Shown: positions 18,042-26,615, numbered from the stretch's first letter. The stretch is 42,240 nucleotides of DNA from PCC-7336 sp039817825 (GCA_039817825.1 JBCBVA010000018.1:1-42240), one strand, 5' to 3'. Numbers and translations: made by a program. Notes: a model not told the origin generated them from the letters alone.

Positions 18042-18848
18042 TCAAACCGTTTCGTTTTCAACCTGTTGGAACTTAAACGCTAAAGCAGGTTCGGGAAATT
18101 CAGGAGGACGATATAGTTTGACAAACTGCATGGGCAGCAGCCATAGCAGAGGCAAGCTTTCCAACAAATAGCGCCTCCACAGTCGACGCGGTTCGCTTAC
18201 CAAACGGTGCAACCATTCCAAGCCACCATTACTCATCCAAGCAGGACAACGGCTGAGGTTTCCGGCTTCAAAGTCTAACGCCGCACCTACCGCCAGAAAA
18301 ACCTTGACTCCAGGCAGCTTTTGCTGATTCTGTGCGATCCAAATCTCTTGCTTGGGAGCTCCGAGTCCCACTGCAAGAGTAGTAGCACCAGACTGCTTGA
18401 TTCGCTCGTTGATGTACTCGCACTCTGTCGGATCGGTGTGGAATCCGAAGGGTGGAGAATACACATCCACGATCATTTCACGACCAACCTCGGCATTAAC
18501 CCGAGTTCTCACGGCATCTGCAACCCCTTCCGCAGCCCCCAGCAGGAATAGCTTCACCTCAGGGTCGTGCTTGTAATGCTCAATGTAAGCGGGTAGCAGA
18601 TCGGAACCCGATATTTTTTCTTGAATCGTGTTCGGGAAAAAGCAATCCGTAAGGGTTTTGATGATTTGGCTATCGCAGACGCGATAGGTTGCTGCGGAGT
18701 AAGCGCTGTAAAACTCAAAATCCTTCTGCAACTTCATTAGGTGGTCGACATTCAGCGTGAAAACCGAACCACCATCCTTAAGTCTGTCTAGCAGTTGCTG
18801 CTTGGAAATGCTGTGTAGAGAAGTGTTTAAGATTCTGACTCGATTCAT
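18042..18848 (-). CDS. WecG/TagA/CpsF-family glycosyltransferase
   Basis: This 268-residue enzyme (GT26) transfers a sugar from a nucleotide donor to a polyprenyl-linked acceptor in surface-polymer synthesis. Typical segments are TLNVDHLMKLQ near residue 32, FLLGAAEGVADAV near 110, and VGLGAPKQEIWIAQ near 160. FLAVGAALDFEAG lies near 185 and GLEWLHRLVSEPRRLWRRY near 205-225. I chose the ATG at 18848 because the product then has the family length and begins at the first conserved strand. The frame is open 26 codons further up, but that extension has no family likeness and no clear ribosome site. It lies 630 bp upstream of the Wzc-type gene on the same strand. Confidence 0.88.
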   Translation of the reverse strand: MNRVRILNTSLHSISKQQLLDRLKDGGSVFTLNVDHLMKLQKDFEFYSAYSAATYRVCDSQIIKTLTDCFFPNTIQEKISGSDLLPAYIEHYKHDPEVKLFLLGAAEGVADAVRTRVNAEVGREMIVDVYSPPFGFHTDPTECEYINERIKQSGATTLAVGLGAPKQEIWIAQNQQKLPGVKVFLAVGAALDFEAGNLSRCPAWMSNGGLEWLHRLVSEPRRLWRRYLLESLPLLWLLPMQFVKLYRPPEFPEPALAFKFQQVENETV

Positions 18849-19664
18849 GCTAATAGAAGAATTGCACCAATATCGACAAGACATTCGAAGCCGAGCTTGC
18901 CCGTATCCAAGAATGCCTAACATCAATCACGAACTACCCCTAGTTCGCTCGATCGGATGGCTCAGCCTTAAAACCGCAGAGGTTTAGCAAAACATCTCCG
19001 CTTTTAGTACCTAGCCTAAGTGTGAATGAGCCCCATCAAGGTAGCGATTCAATCGCTTCGCCCCAACTCCCTAGTACGAGAACGTTCGAAAATGGAAGCG
19101 GGCTAATTGATAACCGACAAAGGTCAGCACCATGTGCTGCTTTGGAGTTATTGAACCTTATGACTACGAGATTGTAGCACCCAGTTTTACCGTTTCCGGT
19201 AGCTTCTAATGCACATTAGTCCCCTTCTGAAGCAAGTCGCAAGATTTACATCTCGATCACTTAAGGATCTTGCACGTTTCTATACGAATTTGCAATACAT
19301 ATAGTTCATAGATTGTTTGCCAGCTTCAGCAGAACAGCCATTGACTTGTGGCTTCTCGCGCGTAAATCTACGCCTAGAGCGAGGAAGAAGAACTACTTTA
19401 AATGCAAAATAGAAAATAGTAGTATAATTTTATTCCCTTACTATTTTAGAAGTAACGCCAGAATGTCAACGAAAATCGCTCGTCACATCAAACTGATGAC
19501 AACACTAGCAATTGCTACATAAAAGCCGCACAGGTTCTACGGCTTTGCGCAATTCTTACGAAGGGCAATAAATACACTCTGAATGGCCAAAGTCAAGTGT
19601 ATTTTCGATCGTGCTTGCCATCTCACCTCCGTGAATCGCTAAAAAGCACCGCCCTCTCTATCCA
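18849..19664. other. Long intergenic region with a possible small transcript
   Basis: No full-size gene is seen. At 19423-19428 a perfect TATAAT lies inside a 9-bp inverted repeat (19413-19421 and 19439-19447). A 19-codon frame starting MSTKIARHIK follows at 19463-19522, and its stop codon touches the hairpin at 19522-19546. This could be a short leader peptide or small RNA. No good -35 box precedes the TATAAT, so support is weak. Confidence 0.3.
19520..19546 (-). terminator. Possible terminator downstream of cobM
   Basis: On the minus strand, AAAGCCG (19540-19546) pairs with CGGCTTT (19522-19528) across an 11-base loop and is followed by one further T. It lies about 120 bases past the cobM stop in the correct orientation. 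The T run is short, so efficiency is uncertain. Confidence 0.45.
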
Positions 19665-20507
19665 TTAATGGTTTGCCCGAATCTCCTGCATTCCTCTCTT
19701 CGCGGCATGAGGTCTGAATAGATGAGCGTGTGCAGGATGATAAAGGCGAGAACGAAAGCCTCCCTCTGCAGACCGAAAGGTGTCATCCAACGCCGGACTA
19801 ACGAGATATAGAACCGTGCGATGCAATCTGTGACTCTTGGTCAGTTCGTGGAGCTGATGCAAGCGGCCTCTGAGAATCCGTTCATCTGGCCAACCAATGC
19901 GATGGCAAATCGCGATCGGGGTCTCTGAATCGTAATGCTCCGATAAGGTGGCTTGCACAGCTTTAGAGTGGTGGGCACTGAGATAGAGACACAGGGACGC
20001 CTGATGGGCTGCCATGCCTGCGAGGTCTTCACTGCTGGGAACGGAGGTACGCCCAGTGGCCCGAGTCAAGATAATACTTTGCACTAGATTAGGCACAGTC
20101 AATTCCACTTTGAGGCGGGCTGCAGCCGCTTGAAACGCACTAACTCCAGGAATCACCTCAAATTCAACGCCTGCATCCAATAGAGCTAGGGTCATTTCTT
20201 GTTGCGCCCCGTACAAACAAGGATCGCCATCCTGAAGACGAACCACACAGTGACCGGCTTTGGCGCGGGAAATCAATGTGGGAATGATGGTTTCTAGAAC
20301 CCGATCGCGAGTATCGATAATGTCCGCATCGGATCGACAGGCGTCTAACATTCTCTCCGGGACCAGTGAACCGGTGTACACCACCACATCCGCAGCTTGC
20401 AACAATCGCCAGCCTCGCACAGTAATTAGGTCGGGCTGACCCGGGCCGGCACCGACAATATAGACTCGACCGGCAACGATATCGTCTGGTCGAAGTGTGC
20501 TCGTCAT
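19665..20507 (-). CDS. cobM: Precorrin-4/cobalt-precorrin-4 C11-methyltransferase
   Basis: CobM/CbiF methylates C11 of the corrin ring during cobalamin synthesis, using S-adenosylmethionine. The 280-residue protein has the uroporphyrin/corrin methylase fold. VYIVGAGPGQPDLITVRG lies at the N terminus (about 15-32), VVYTGSLVPERML near 45, RLQDGDPCLYGA near 92-103, and VIPGVSAFQAAAARL near 120. ICHRIGWPDERILRGRL lies near 205-220. The ATG at 20507 is preferred over the longer open frame because GGAGAG sits six bases upstream and the family starts here. No other cobalamin gene and no cobalamin riboswitch is visible nearby. The tail after residue 245 is longer than usual and His/Arg-rich. Confidence 0.92.
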   Translation of the reverse strand: MTSTLRPDDIVAGRVYIVGAGPGQPDLITVRGWRLLQAADVVVYTGSLVPERMLDACRSDADIIDTRDRVLETIIPTLISRAKAGHCVVRLQDGDPCLYGAQQEMTLALLDAGVEFEVIPGVSAFQAAAARLKVELTVPNLVQSIILTRATGRTSVPSSEDLAGMAAHQASLCLYLSAHHSKAVQATLSEHYDSETPIAICHRIGWPDERILRGRLHQLHELTKSHRLHRTVLYLVSPALDDTFRSAEGGFRSRLYHPAHAHLFRPHAAKRGMQEIRANH

Positions 20508-20726
20508 GCCATCTCTCCAAGACCAATTAGCGATCGGCGATATAGCGATGGGGGAGAGGAACGAGTTAGCGAGTGCGTGTCTACACCTCAGCCAAATCGA
20601 CTGAATCCTCAGTTCAGCAGCGCCCACATCAGCGCCCAATAAGCATACTGATGAAATCGAGAGGATGCGAGTACGACTTTGAACCAGCGGAGAGACCGCA
20701 GACCTCACCATAAGCCCGACAAATTT

Positions 20727-22037
20727 CTAACTCCAAGCCTCATCTCGCTCCAATAAGCTGAGCTGCTCCTGCTCGGGCATCCACGCAGATTCATCCGTAT
20801 CCTCATCAACCCAATCGGGAATGGAATCGGACGCCAACTGACGGGCCGCCTCCAGCATGTCTCCCTGCAATCCCGCCAGATCGTCGCGCATCTGCAAGTA
20901 ATGTTCGAGAGCATCTATAGGACTAAGCGCTGTGGACGCAAGACCGGGGAGGCGAGTCCGAGACGGGGTTAACACTTCGGGATTGATGGAATAGGTGGAC
21001 GCACTTGCCAACAGGTCGTGCAGACGGCGGTCGTCAATTTCGTCTGCGCGATCGGAGCGAATGCGGTAAATCAACCGAACCACCGCATCTTTAATCTCCC
21101 GCTGGGCGATCGCAGTATCCAACACCTGCATAAGCGAGGAATCCGACTCGGAATCAGTCAGATCCACCCGAATCGTGCAAAACTGTCGCACCTGTAGCGG
21201 AACAAATTCGTAATCTGTCCCCTCCGGCGTCACATCCGCCAAGATAAACCCTTTTGCCTCGTTCTCCTCCCCAAAATCCACCCGTTCGATGCTGCCGGGA
21301 TAAATGACCGGCGGATTCTCGCACAGCACTTGATGGCGATGCACGTGACCCAACGCCACATATTGGTAAGCAGGGCGAGCCACAAACGACAGCGGAACCG
21401 TAAATCCTTTTCCGACTGCCAGATGACGCTCGGCTCCAAACCGAGCCCGATCGATCGTGGTGTGGGCCAGCAAGATCGCCGGAATGGTGGGGTCGATACT
21501 GCGAGTTTCCGCTTCCAAGGCCACATTTAGCTTGTTGAGCAACACCTGGGAGAGGGCAGCCGCAGACAAACCATCCGATTCAGGGCGAGTTAATAAGGTT
21601 GAACGATTCAGCCAGGGCAGGGTGGTGACTTGGATGGGACCACTGGCTGTCTCGATAGTGAGGGTGCGCAGGCGATCGCCCACGTAAAATCCCGGCACTG
21701 CCAGCGTGCGATAAATGCTCAGACTATTTCCTTCCAGCCCCTGGCCATGTTGATCGTGGTTCCCCACTAGCAAAACGGTGGGGATGTTGGCTTCCGCAAG
21801 GCGACTAAATTGACCGGCAAAGGCTTCTTGATGGAGAGGCGGCGGGGTGGCATCGGGAAAAGCGTCGCCGCCAAACAGCACCAGATCGACGGAGTTGTTG
21901 ATGGCGCGATCGATGCAATGTCCCAAGGTAGCGGTGAAGTCTTCTAGCCGAGTGTTGCAACCAGTTTGGGGGTTGATGCGTCCGTGGTTGAGTCCGCTAC
22001 CCAGGTGGATGTCGGAGAGGTGGAGGACTTTGACCAT
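20727..22037 (-). CDS. sbcD: DNA repair exonuclease SbcD/Mre11-like metallophosphoesterase
   Basis: This 436-residue protein carries the full calcineurin-like metal-site set: DIHLG (9-13), GGDAF near 56, GNHDQ near 93, an AHTT segment near 190, and GHVHRH near 225. This matches the Mre11/SbcD nuclease subunit, which works with the SbcC ATPase to open hairpins and process double-strand ends. SbcC is not in the window. After the nuclease core a capping domain and an acidic Gln/Glu-rich tail follow. No clear Shine-Dalgarno precedes the ATG at 22037. The gene ends 220 bp before cobM on the same strand, but no functional link is expected. Confidence 0.88.
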   Translation of the reverse strand: MVKVLHLSDIHLGSGLNHGRINPQTGCNTRLEDFTATLGHCIDRAINNSVDLVLFGGDAFPDATPPPLHQEAFAGQFSRLAEANIPTVLLVGNHDQHGQGLEGNSLSIYRTLAVPGFYVGDRLRTLTIETASGPIQVTTLPWLNRSTLLTRPESDGLSAAALSQVLLNKLNVALEAETRSIDPTIPAILLAHTTIDRARFGAERHLAVGKGFTVPLSFVARPAYQYVALGHVHRHQVLCENPPVIYPGSIERVDFGEENEAKGFILADVTPEGTDYEFVPLQVRQFCTIRVDLTDSESDSSLMQVLDTAIAQREIKDAVVRLIYRIRSDRADEIDDRRLHDLLASASTYSINPEVLTPSRTRLPGLASTALSPIDALEHYLQMRDDLAGLQGDMLEAARQLASDSIPDWVDEDTDESAWMPEQEQLSLLERDEAWS

Positions 22038-22096
22038 AGGGGGGGGATGGAGGGTGGTTTTATTGAAGCAAAAAAATTAGGGGAGGCTGAGGGGCT

Positions 22097-22131
22097 GGTC
22101 ATTGGTCATTAGTCATTGGTCATTAGTCCTT
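22097..22131. repeat. Heptanucleotide short tandem repeats (RGTCATT)n
   Basis: Five units of a 7-base repeat, GGTCATT or AGTCATT with one AGTCCTT variant, run head to tail. This is the short tandemly repeated repetitive (STRR) class common in cyanobacteria. The complementary orientation appears at 23872-23920, so the antiporter gene is bracketed by inverted arrays. Confidence 0.85.
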
Positions 22132-22200
22132 AGTGCTGGGGGGCGACGGGATGGTGGGGGTTGCTTCTATACTGGCTCGCATTGGATTGAGTGACGCGGC

Positions 22201-23802
22201 ATGTCTCCGGTATTGGCGAGCTGGTTGTGGATTGTGTTGGGGGGACTGCTGGCAGGGCAGGTCGCTCGGCGGTTGGGGGCTCCGGCGCTGTTAGGGGCGA
22301 TCGCGGCTGGATTACTGATGGCTTGGGGACGGGCGATCGCACCTGAGGTGTTGGGACAAGCGAATGACTTACGGACGATTGCCGTAACGATTGTGCTGAT
22401 GCGGGCGGGGTTGGGGCTCGATCGCCATAAGCTGGTCCGCCAAGGGACGGTGGCGTTACGGTTGGGGGTTCTGCCAGGGGCATGCGAGACAGTAGCGATC
22501 GCAGTGTTGGCGCACTTCATTCTGAACTTTGATTGGATAACAGGACTGCTACTGGGAACCATCATCGGAGCGGAATCGCCGGCTGTGATTGTGCCAGGGA
22601 TGTTGCGCCTAAAAAGCGCTGGGTGGGGAGTGGGCAAGGGAATTCCCGATGCGATGTTGACTGGAAGTGCGCTGTCAGACGCCTTGCTACTGCTAGTCTT
22701 TAGCCTGCTATTGGGAATTGCAGGGGGGAATGCAGAGGGATCGCTGTTGGGGGGAGCGGCGTGGCTGCCGTTGCAGGTGGTGATGCAAGTGGGGCTGGGG
22801 ATTGCCCTGGGATACGGAATGGCGTTCATTCTGGTCTGGGTGTTGGCACGGCAAACCTGGACTCAGAATGCCGTTCAGGATGTAGTTGTCGCGGTAGGTG
22901 CCGCACTGTTTCTAGTGCTAGCGGCCCAGCAATGGCCCTATTTCTCAGGATATCTGGCCGCAATGGCAATGGGCTTTTTCACCATCGAGTTCGATCTGCC
23001 ATTAGCGCGTCGATTACGCAACGGATTCAACGTGCTGTGGATTGTGGCGGAAATCGTACTGTTTGTATTGCTGGGGGCCACCGTTAATCCGATCGCATTG
23101 GTCGATCTCCTCCTACCGGGCTTGCTGTTGCTGACGCTTAGCTTGCTACTCGGGCGATCGCTCGGATGGTATCTGTCTACAACAGGGAGTAACTGGACGA
23201 TTCGGGAAAAATTGTTTCTGTTACCGGGAAATTCCGCCAAAGCCACAGTGCAGGCGGCAATTGGTGCCGTACCGCTGGCGGCTGGGATAGAGGGAGGGCA
23301 GACTATTTTGGCGATCGCCGTTCTCTCCATCTTGGTTACTGCTCCACTGGGGGCTTGGGCCATTCCGTTCTTCGCCCCCAAACTGCTGGAACAAGGTGAG
23401 GTCGATCCAACCAAAGTGGTGGTGTCGACCCAAACGCGAACGCTAGCAGCAGTCGATACATCGGTCTTATCTGGGGATGTGCTGGCCAAAGCAGCCGATG
23501 TGGCTCGGCGCACGGATGGAGAAGTCGTTGTTTTGCACGTGCGAGTGTTTCACGACCCGGTGGGAGTCAAAAATCTACGGGCTCGGGCTCAAGAATTACT
23601 GGCCGATATTCGCTATCGCTTTGAAGAAGTAGATGGTTCTATTCCTGCGACCATCGTGCGTGTGGCATCGGAAATAGACGCGACAGATATCGTGATGGGA
23701 AAACGGGGACATCGCGCTCATCTATTGCTGGGCTCGGTATCCGAAGCCGTGCTAGCCACCAGCCAAATCCCCGTATCGCTGGTGGAACGGAGCAGGAATT
23801 GA
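22201..23802 (+). CDS. Cation/proton antiporter (CPA superfamily) with C-terminal universal stress domain
   Basis: This 533-residue inner-membrane protein probably exchanges Na+ or K+ for protons. About twelve hydrophobic helices fill residues 1-395, with GAESPAVIVP near 122 and GSALSDALLLL near 157, the two helices that usually carry ion-binding acidic residues. A cytoplasmic UspA-like domain follows (about 418-533), with LAAVDTS at its first strand and an ATP-binding type motif GKRGHRAHLLLGSVSEAV near 500-517. Such fusions suggest nucleotide control of transport; this is inference. The gene starts at ATG 22201 without a clear ribosome site and is flanked by inverted heptamer arrays. Confidence 0.88.
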   Translation: MSPVLASWLWIVLGGLLAGQVARRLGAPALLGAIAAGLLMAWGRAIAPEVLGQANDLRTIAVTIVLMRAGLGLDRHKLVRQGTVALRLGVLPGACETVAIAVLAHFILNFDWITGLLLGTIIGAESPAVIVPGMLRLKSAGWGVGKGIPDAMLTGSALSDALLLLVFSLLLGIAGGNAEGSLLGGAAWLPLQVVMQVGLGIALGYGMAFILVWVLARQTWTQNAVQDVVVAVGAALFLVLAAQQWPYFSGYLAAMAMGFFTIEFDLPLARRLRNGFNVLWIVAEIVLFVLLGATVNPIALVDLLLPGLLLLTLSLLLGRSLGWYLSTTGSNWTIREKLFLLPGNSAKATVQAAIGAVPLAAGIEGGQTILAIAVLSILVTAPLGAWAIPFFAPKLLEQGEVDPTKVVVSTQTRTLAAVDTSVLSGDVLAKAADVARRTDGEVVVLHVRVFHDPVGVKNLRARAQELLADIRYRFEEVDGSIPATIVRVASEIDATDIVMGKRGHRAHLLLGSVSEAVLATSQIPVSLVERSRN

Positions 23803-23871
23803 GACCCGATATTCGGGCGAAGGCATTGTATATATCTCGCCGTCGTATTCCCTATCATTCGCCCGATCGAT

Positions 23872-23920
23872 AACCAATGACCAATGACTAGTGACCAATG
23901 ACTAATGACCAACAACTAAT
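23872..23920. repeat. Heptanucleotide short tandem repeats (AATGACY)n
   Basis: Head-to-tail 7-base units (CCAATGA, CTAATGA and variants) are the reverse complement of the array at 22097-22131. The array overlaps the last bases of the small exported protein gene (stop codon at 23916-23918), so the repeat supplies that stop codon. Confidence 0.85.
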
Positions 23921-24218
23921 ACCGATAAACTTCCACCAAAAACCCGCGATCGCCAAATCGGTTGGAGTAGTCTCGATATCCCCGAACGCGATTTCCGCTC
24001 TCGGACGTTTGCAGGCGGTTGGCCGCCGCCGACATCGATGCGCGAACGGATGTCCCTCCTGCCGCATTTCCCGTTGATATCGAAATCCCGTTTCCGAGAA
24101 CTTGGGATGGGGGTTGACGCCTGGTTTGAGCATTCGCGCTGTTGAAGGTGACTGTTACTCCGAACGTAGCCACCATCGCAAACACGGCAACATTGAGTAT
24201 CGAGTTGAAACGAGCCAT
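23916..24218 (-). CDS. Small exported protein of unknown function
   Basis: No family is recognised. From ATG 24218 the product is 100 residues. It has a hydrophobic N-terminal segment and a signal-peptidase site after FNSANA (about residue 31), then a Ser/Arg/Gly-rich mature part ending FLVEVYRY. The start is supported by GAGGAG eight bases upstream; a longer open frame to 24302 has none. The mature chain is basic and probably disordered except for its end. The final codons and stop abut a heptamer repeat array, so the original 3' end may have been altered by repeat expansion. Confidence 0.65.
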   Translation of the reverse strand: MARFNSILNVAVFAMVATFGVTVTFNSANAQTRRQPPSQVLGNGISISTGNAAGGTSVRASMSAAANRLQTSESGNRVRGYRDYSNRFGDRGFLVEVYRY

Positions 24219-24460
24219 CTCTGTTCTCCTCAGCAAACGTATCTGACACTTCCAGTTAAAGCAGTGCCTCTGAGAACCTCCGGTATAGCAACGAAATGTC
24301 AAATCAGAATTGGCTGAACGCCCGCTCAGACAACCGGCATCACCGTAAGCGATGCCCGAAGGTCTTACACGACCATTCTAGGCATCGCCAATTGAGCCAG
24401 GCTTGCTGTATGCATTCGCAATTTGATGGCACTCCGCTTAGCAAGCCTGAACGATCGCCA

Positions 24461-25642
24461 TCAGCGAGCTGCTGCCGCCAGATGCACTTCTGCCCCCAAA
24501 CCAGCCGCCATCTCTGCCGGAGTGATGCGACCATCGCGATCGGTATCTAGCGCGTCAAACACAGCATCCGTACCGGCCCACTCCTCACGAGCGATCGAGC
24601 CATCACCATCTAGGTCGTACACCTTAAAGATGTCCTCAGCCGCATGGGACAGGGTGTTTTCCCCTTCTAATTGGGCCAAACGGCGAGCCAATGAAGACTC
24701 CAGCGCTTCCAACGCTTTCGAGAACTTGTCGATCCCACCAGCCAGCTTGTCCGTTGCCATCCGATTCTCGGCATGCATGCGATCGAACGTGGCCTTATCC
24801 ATCGCGATTTTTTCGATCGCCATATCGGCAACTTTTGCCGGATCGAGCTTTCGAGGTAACGCCTCCTCTTTAGACTTCAGCTCATCCAACAATTTGGGAG
24901 AAATGGTCAGCAGATCGCAACCGGCCAGTTCACAAATCTCGCCAATATTGCGGAAACTAGCCCCCATTACCTCGGTGGCGTACCCAAACTTCTTGTAATA
25001 GTTGTAAATCTGGGTGACGGAGATGACCCCCGGATCTTCAGGAGCTGGATAGCTATCTCGACCAGTATCTTGCTTGTACCAATCGAGAATGCGGCCTACA
25101 AAGGGCGAAATCAGAGTTATGTCGGCTTCCGCACAGGCGATCGCCTGGTGGAGACCGAACAGCAGGGTGAGATTGCAATGGATCCCCTCGGTTTCCAGAA
25201 CTTCAGCCGCTTTGATGCCTTCCCAAGTAGAGGCAATCTTAATCAGAACCCGCTCTCGCGACACCCCTTTCGCTTCGTACTGAGCGATGATATCGCGGGC
25301 TTTCTCCAATGTGGCTTCAGTGTCGTAAGACAACCGAGCATCCACCTCTGTAGATACTCGACCGGGAATAATATTGAGGATTTTGAGGCCGAAGGCAACG
25401 GCTAGGCGATCGAAGGCCAAGCTGGCAACAGCTGTTGGGCTAGCCGTCGCTCCCAAGTCATTGCGCGCTTGCGTGAGAGTGTCATCAACGATGTCGCTGT
25501 ATTCAGGCATCTGAGCCGCAGCTGCAATCAGCGATGGATTGGTCGTGGCATCGCGGGGGGTAAACGCTTCGATGGCGTTGATATCTCCCGTGTCCGCAAC
25601 AACAGTGGTGTACTGACGCAGTTGCTCGAGCAGGCTGGGCAT
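24461..25642 (-). CDS. tal: Transaldolase with C-terminal EF-hand pair
   Basis: Transaldolase transfers a dihydroxyacetone unit between sugar phosphates in the pentose phosphate pathway, in the cytoplasm. The TalB-type barrel covers about residues 1-320. The Schiff-base lysine is K135 in RVLIKIASTWEG, DATTNPSLI sits at 31-39, and SPFVGRILDWY lies near 178. Residues 340-385 add two calcium-binding loops, DLDGDGSIAREE and DTDRDGRITPAEM, each with the 12-residue EF-hand pattern. The start at ATG 25642 has GGGAG upstream. The EF-hand extension suggests calcium sensing of carbon flux, but regulation is not shown by sequence alone. No zwf or gnd neighbour is present. Confidence 0.94.
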   Translation of the reverse strand: MPSLLEQLRQYTTVVADTGDINAIEAFTPRDATTNPSLIAAAAQMPEYSDIVDDTLTQARNDLGATASPTAVASLAFDRLAVAFGLKILNIIPGRVSTEVDARLSYDTEATLEKARDIIAQYEAKGVSRERVLIKIASTWEGIKAAEVLETEGIHCNLTLLFGLHQAIACAEADITLISPFVGRILDWYKQDTGRDSYPAPEDPGVISVTQIYNYYKKFGYATEVMGASFRNIGEICELAGCDLLTISPKLLDELKSKEEALPRKLDPAKVADMAIEKIAMDKATFDRMHAENRMATDKLAGGIDKFSKALEALESSLARRLAQLEGENTLSHAAEDIFKVYDLDGDGSIAREEWAGTDAVFDALDTDRDGRITPAEMAAGLGAEVHLAAAAR

Positions 25643-25908
25643 GGCAAGCTCCCGGTTCGCTAGTTAACGATCTACTGATAGCTCTATTGTGGCGTGGGTT
25701 TATGAAGATCTCCCTAAGCGATCGTTCTATCTTCGGGTGTGAAAACCAAATAAGCCGGAATCAATAGTGAGACCGCGCAAAAACATCATGTCCTGTCGTA
25801 TCTCTTATGAACGCCCAATGGGTTTTGTCGAAGTCACTCCGGACATCTGGACTTTGGGGAAACGCAGCATGAACCGATCGCTATTGCCGACCCAGAGCAA
25901 ATGCATAG

Positions 25909-26330
25909 TCAAGCAACGAGAATGCGTGAGAGATCGGCGTTGTCTCGTCCAGCTTTGAGCCTCTTGGCCTTAACACCCACCTTGGCAGAGGTCTCCTGAC
26001 GCAAAAGATTGACGGCAATATGCCGTATCAGAGCCAGATTTTTTCAGGAGCATGGTCTTTACGACTCCGAGAAGCATCTTCGTTAAACGCCATATCGAGC
26101 ACCCAGCGGCGAATCTCAATGCGCCCATGTCCTCCATCAAGTGTCTGATAAAACTCGTGGGGAATGCTCTCAGACTGAATCTTGCGAGTCCAGATAAACA
26201 GGTGCTTGACATCTGCATGGAGCCTACCTTGATTGCCTTTGAGGCTCAGCCAGCACATAGTCTCCTCCACCCGCAATAATCTGCTGGGCAATCTCCTTTT
26301 GCGCTCCCATTACATCAATCAGGAATTTAC
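25909..26330 (-). pseudogene. ISAs1-family transposase remnant
   Basis: Read on the minus strand, the fragments IDVMGAQKEIAQQIIAGG, LKGNQGRLHADVKHLF, TLDGGHGRIEIRR, WVLDMAFNEDASRSRK and LRQETSAKVGVKAKRLKAG follow in family order. At least two frameshifts separate them (near 26240-26260 and 26045). GHGRIEIRR is joined straight to WVLDMAF, removing the roughly 60-70 residues that normally lie between. The N-terminal half is absent. The element is dead; I could not find its terminal inverted repeats. Confidence 0.85.
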
Positions 26331-26459
26331 ACGTATCTCGTTATGGATGGGGCCAAGACGTTCTCATGGCAGTGTCGGCACTATCTAATTAACTGAGATG
26401 CCCTTTAGAGGACGCATCTCAACAACATCAGAAATTTGAAATCCAATTGACGTGCTCAC

Positions 26460-26561
26460 CTGTAGTTATAGCAGTGGCCATACCACTGCTGACATTTCAG
26501 CTACGTTCTCCCCAGACGAGGTCTAGGAACTTTCGTCCTAACTGAAATGGCAAACACTATA
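26460..26561. repeat. Palindromic dispersed repeat, copy 1
   Basis: This roughly 100-bp block is similar to 32523-32623. It contains the perfect hairpin GCAGTGG-N5-CCACTGC (26471-26489), then CAGCTACGT, GTCCTAAC and AAACACTATA in the same order and spacing as copy 2. Sequence similarity stops just outside both ends. On the minus strand the hairpin is the terminal structure, like the right end of IS200/IS605-type elements. It lies between the transposase remnant and the Pnkp stub. A solo right end or omega-RNA-like element is inference. Confidence 0.75.
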
Positions 26562-26615
26562 AAAGTACCCAGTTAATGGCCCCCACAAGTTAGCCATTCT
26601 CAGCCCTGAACGTAG

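Noticed and set aside
20508..20726. Possible cobalamin riboswitch before cobM
   Set aside because: No B12-box-like sequence or suitable stem set could be found; the stretch looks like an ordinary leader.
22097..22131. Possible CRISPR-like array
   Set aside because: Units are only 7 bases with no spacers, so this is a short tandem repeat and not a CRISPR.
24345..24448. Terminator candidates after the transaldolase gene (stems GCGATGCC/GGCATCGC and AGGCTTGCT/AGCAAGCCT)
   Set aside because: Loops are long (24-32 bases) and no T run follows either stem, so I did not annotate them as terminators.
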